Shown piece by piece: positions 63,615 through 64,000 of a stretch of DNA of 64,000 nucleotides. A program made the translations under genes and the position numbers. Origin of the DNA: JAGOTP01 sp964567995. Its GTDB lineage: Bacteria; Patescibacteriota; Patescibacteriia; 2-12-FULL-60-25. The first letter of the stretch is position 1; each line of letters opens with the position of its first letter. The notes under the pieces are model-generated. The model saw only the letters and a program-made list of their open reading frames with translations. It was not told the DNA's origin and ran no database searches. The stretch is from assembly GCA_964567995.1 (NCBI GenBank), contig CAZMOB010000001.1:372001-436000 (forward strand), read 5' to 3'.

Positions 63615-64000
63615 TCACTCAGCAAAGGCAGTGCGGCGCACAAAACGCGCTGATTTAGCCGTTAGCTGACGAGCCGAAGCGCGAAAAGACGGCTCATCTA
63701 ACAAACGCTGAAGACGGTCATTATTCGCGGTGGGAGTCAGCTCCTGCCTAGAAGTATCCGTAAACGAATTCAACCCAAACGCGGCCTGCAAGCGCTCCAT
63801 CTCAAGGGCGAAACGATTCCACTGAGTCACGAGTGTCTGCTCTCGATCTGTGAGCGGGCCTGCGAAAAGGCGTTTTTGTTCTGCGAACAGCATCGCTCCC
63901 AGACACTGCGCTTCCGCCAACAACCGATAGGCTGTCGCATCAACCAGGTGTCCGGCCCGTAACTCGAGCCGGAAGGTTGCTTCGTGAGCCGTGGATTTCT
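63615..64000 (-). CDS. Helical protein, 5' end beyond the window
   Basis: The frame is open to the right edge, so at least 128 residues are visible and the start lies outside. The visible part is helical, with TAHEATFRLELRAGHLVDAT, TAYRLLAEAQCLGAMLFAEQ and LTDREQTLVTQWNRFALEM. The helix-turn pattern recalls four-helix-bundle proteins found in rRNA intervening sequences or phage-like genes, but I cannot confirm this. No recombinase or transposase motif is visible. Confidence 0.5.
   Translation of the reverse strand, partial: KSTAHEATFRLELRAGHLVDATAYRLLAEAQCLGAMLFAEQKRLFAGPLTDREQTLVTQWNRFALEMERLQAAFGLNSFTDTSRQELTPTANNDRLQRLLDEPSFRASARQLTAKSARFVRRTAFAE

Overview
The window looks like a chromosome segment of a Patescibacteria (CPR) bacterium, probably of the Parcubacteria/Uhrbacteria type. 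This is inferred from gene content and style: a very compact layout, a DciA-type helicase loader, an XRE regulator of a form I associate with Parcubacteria, He_PIG surface proteins, a VirB2-like two-helix membrane protein, and many genes with no Shine-Dalgarno sequence. There is no rRNA, CRISPR array or recognisable transposase. Both ends cut through genes: dnaE at the left and a small unknown protein at the right.

Layout. Bases 1-10.8 kb are mostly plus strand: dnaE (5' truncated), a beta-CASP RNase-like hydrolase, a GH1 beta-glucosidase (minus), typA, a DEDD exonuclease, rmuC and a SanA/YdcF protein. From 10.8 to 25.5 kb lies a long minus-strand block. In transcription order it encodes an Fe-S helicase-nuclease, dciA, a membrane protein, mreB-mreC-mreD-mrdA and a terminator, then greA, lysS (with an extra C-terminal domain), a degenerate nucleotidyltransferase, serS, alr and an FtsQ-like protein. 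From 26.4 to 44.1 kb, native minus-strand genes (tgt, recO, ruvX, an M29-like peptidase, a Nudix protein, murF, ftsI, tRNA-Val, tRNA-Glu) alternate with plus-strand islands of different composition. Bases 44.3-54.7 kb are plus strand: lemA-htpX-clpC, then an envelope/secretion operon (acidic membrane protein, DsbA-like protein, 822-residue multidomain protein) and radA. The right end holds recG (minus), tRNA-Arg, a secreted esterase, an He_PIG surface protein, a hemerythrin-like protein, a Bcp peroxiredoxin and an XRE regulator.

The most unusual content is between genes. (1) A family of palindromic elements has a fixed plan in three copies: 20-bp perfect arms that differ between copies, around a 46-nt related, internally structured core. 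A fourth copy is shorter. (2) GC-rich, plus-strand cassette-like islands lie at about 25.6-26.4, 29.2-31.9, 36.6-37.4 and 38.3-39.8 kb, with remnants near 40.6 and 54.7 kb. Each complete one has a TTGACA/TTGACG promoter and a terminator hairpin; most of their genes have an SD-like sequence, and they encode proteins unlike the neighbours. The largest encodes two FCS/MYM-like zinc-knuckle proteins, with two matching structured RNA elements between its genes and a structured leader. (3) The 9-mer GTCGTAAAA is strongly over-represented. (4) At least nine native genes have a -10-like hexamer only 6-9 nt before the ATG, which suggests leaderless mRNAs.

Working together: mre, mrdA, ftsI, murF and alr build the wall and cell shape. 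dnaE, recO, ruvX, recG, radA, rmuC, rnhB and the helicase-nuclease cover replication and repair. lemA, htpX and clpC handle membrane and protein quality control. The 48-53 kb operon looks like an exported, disulfide-dependent surface or secretion module.
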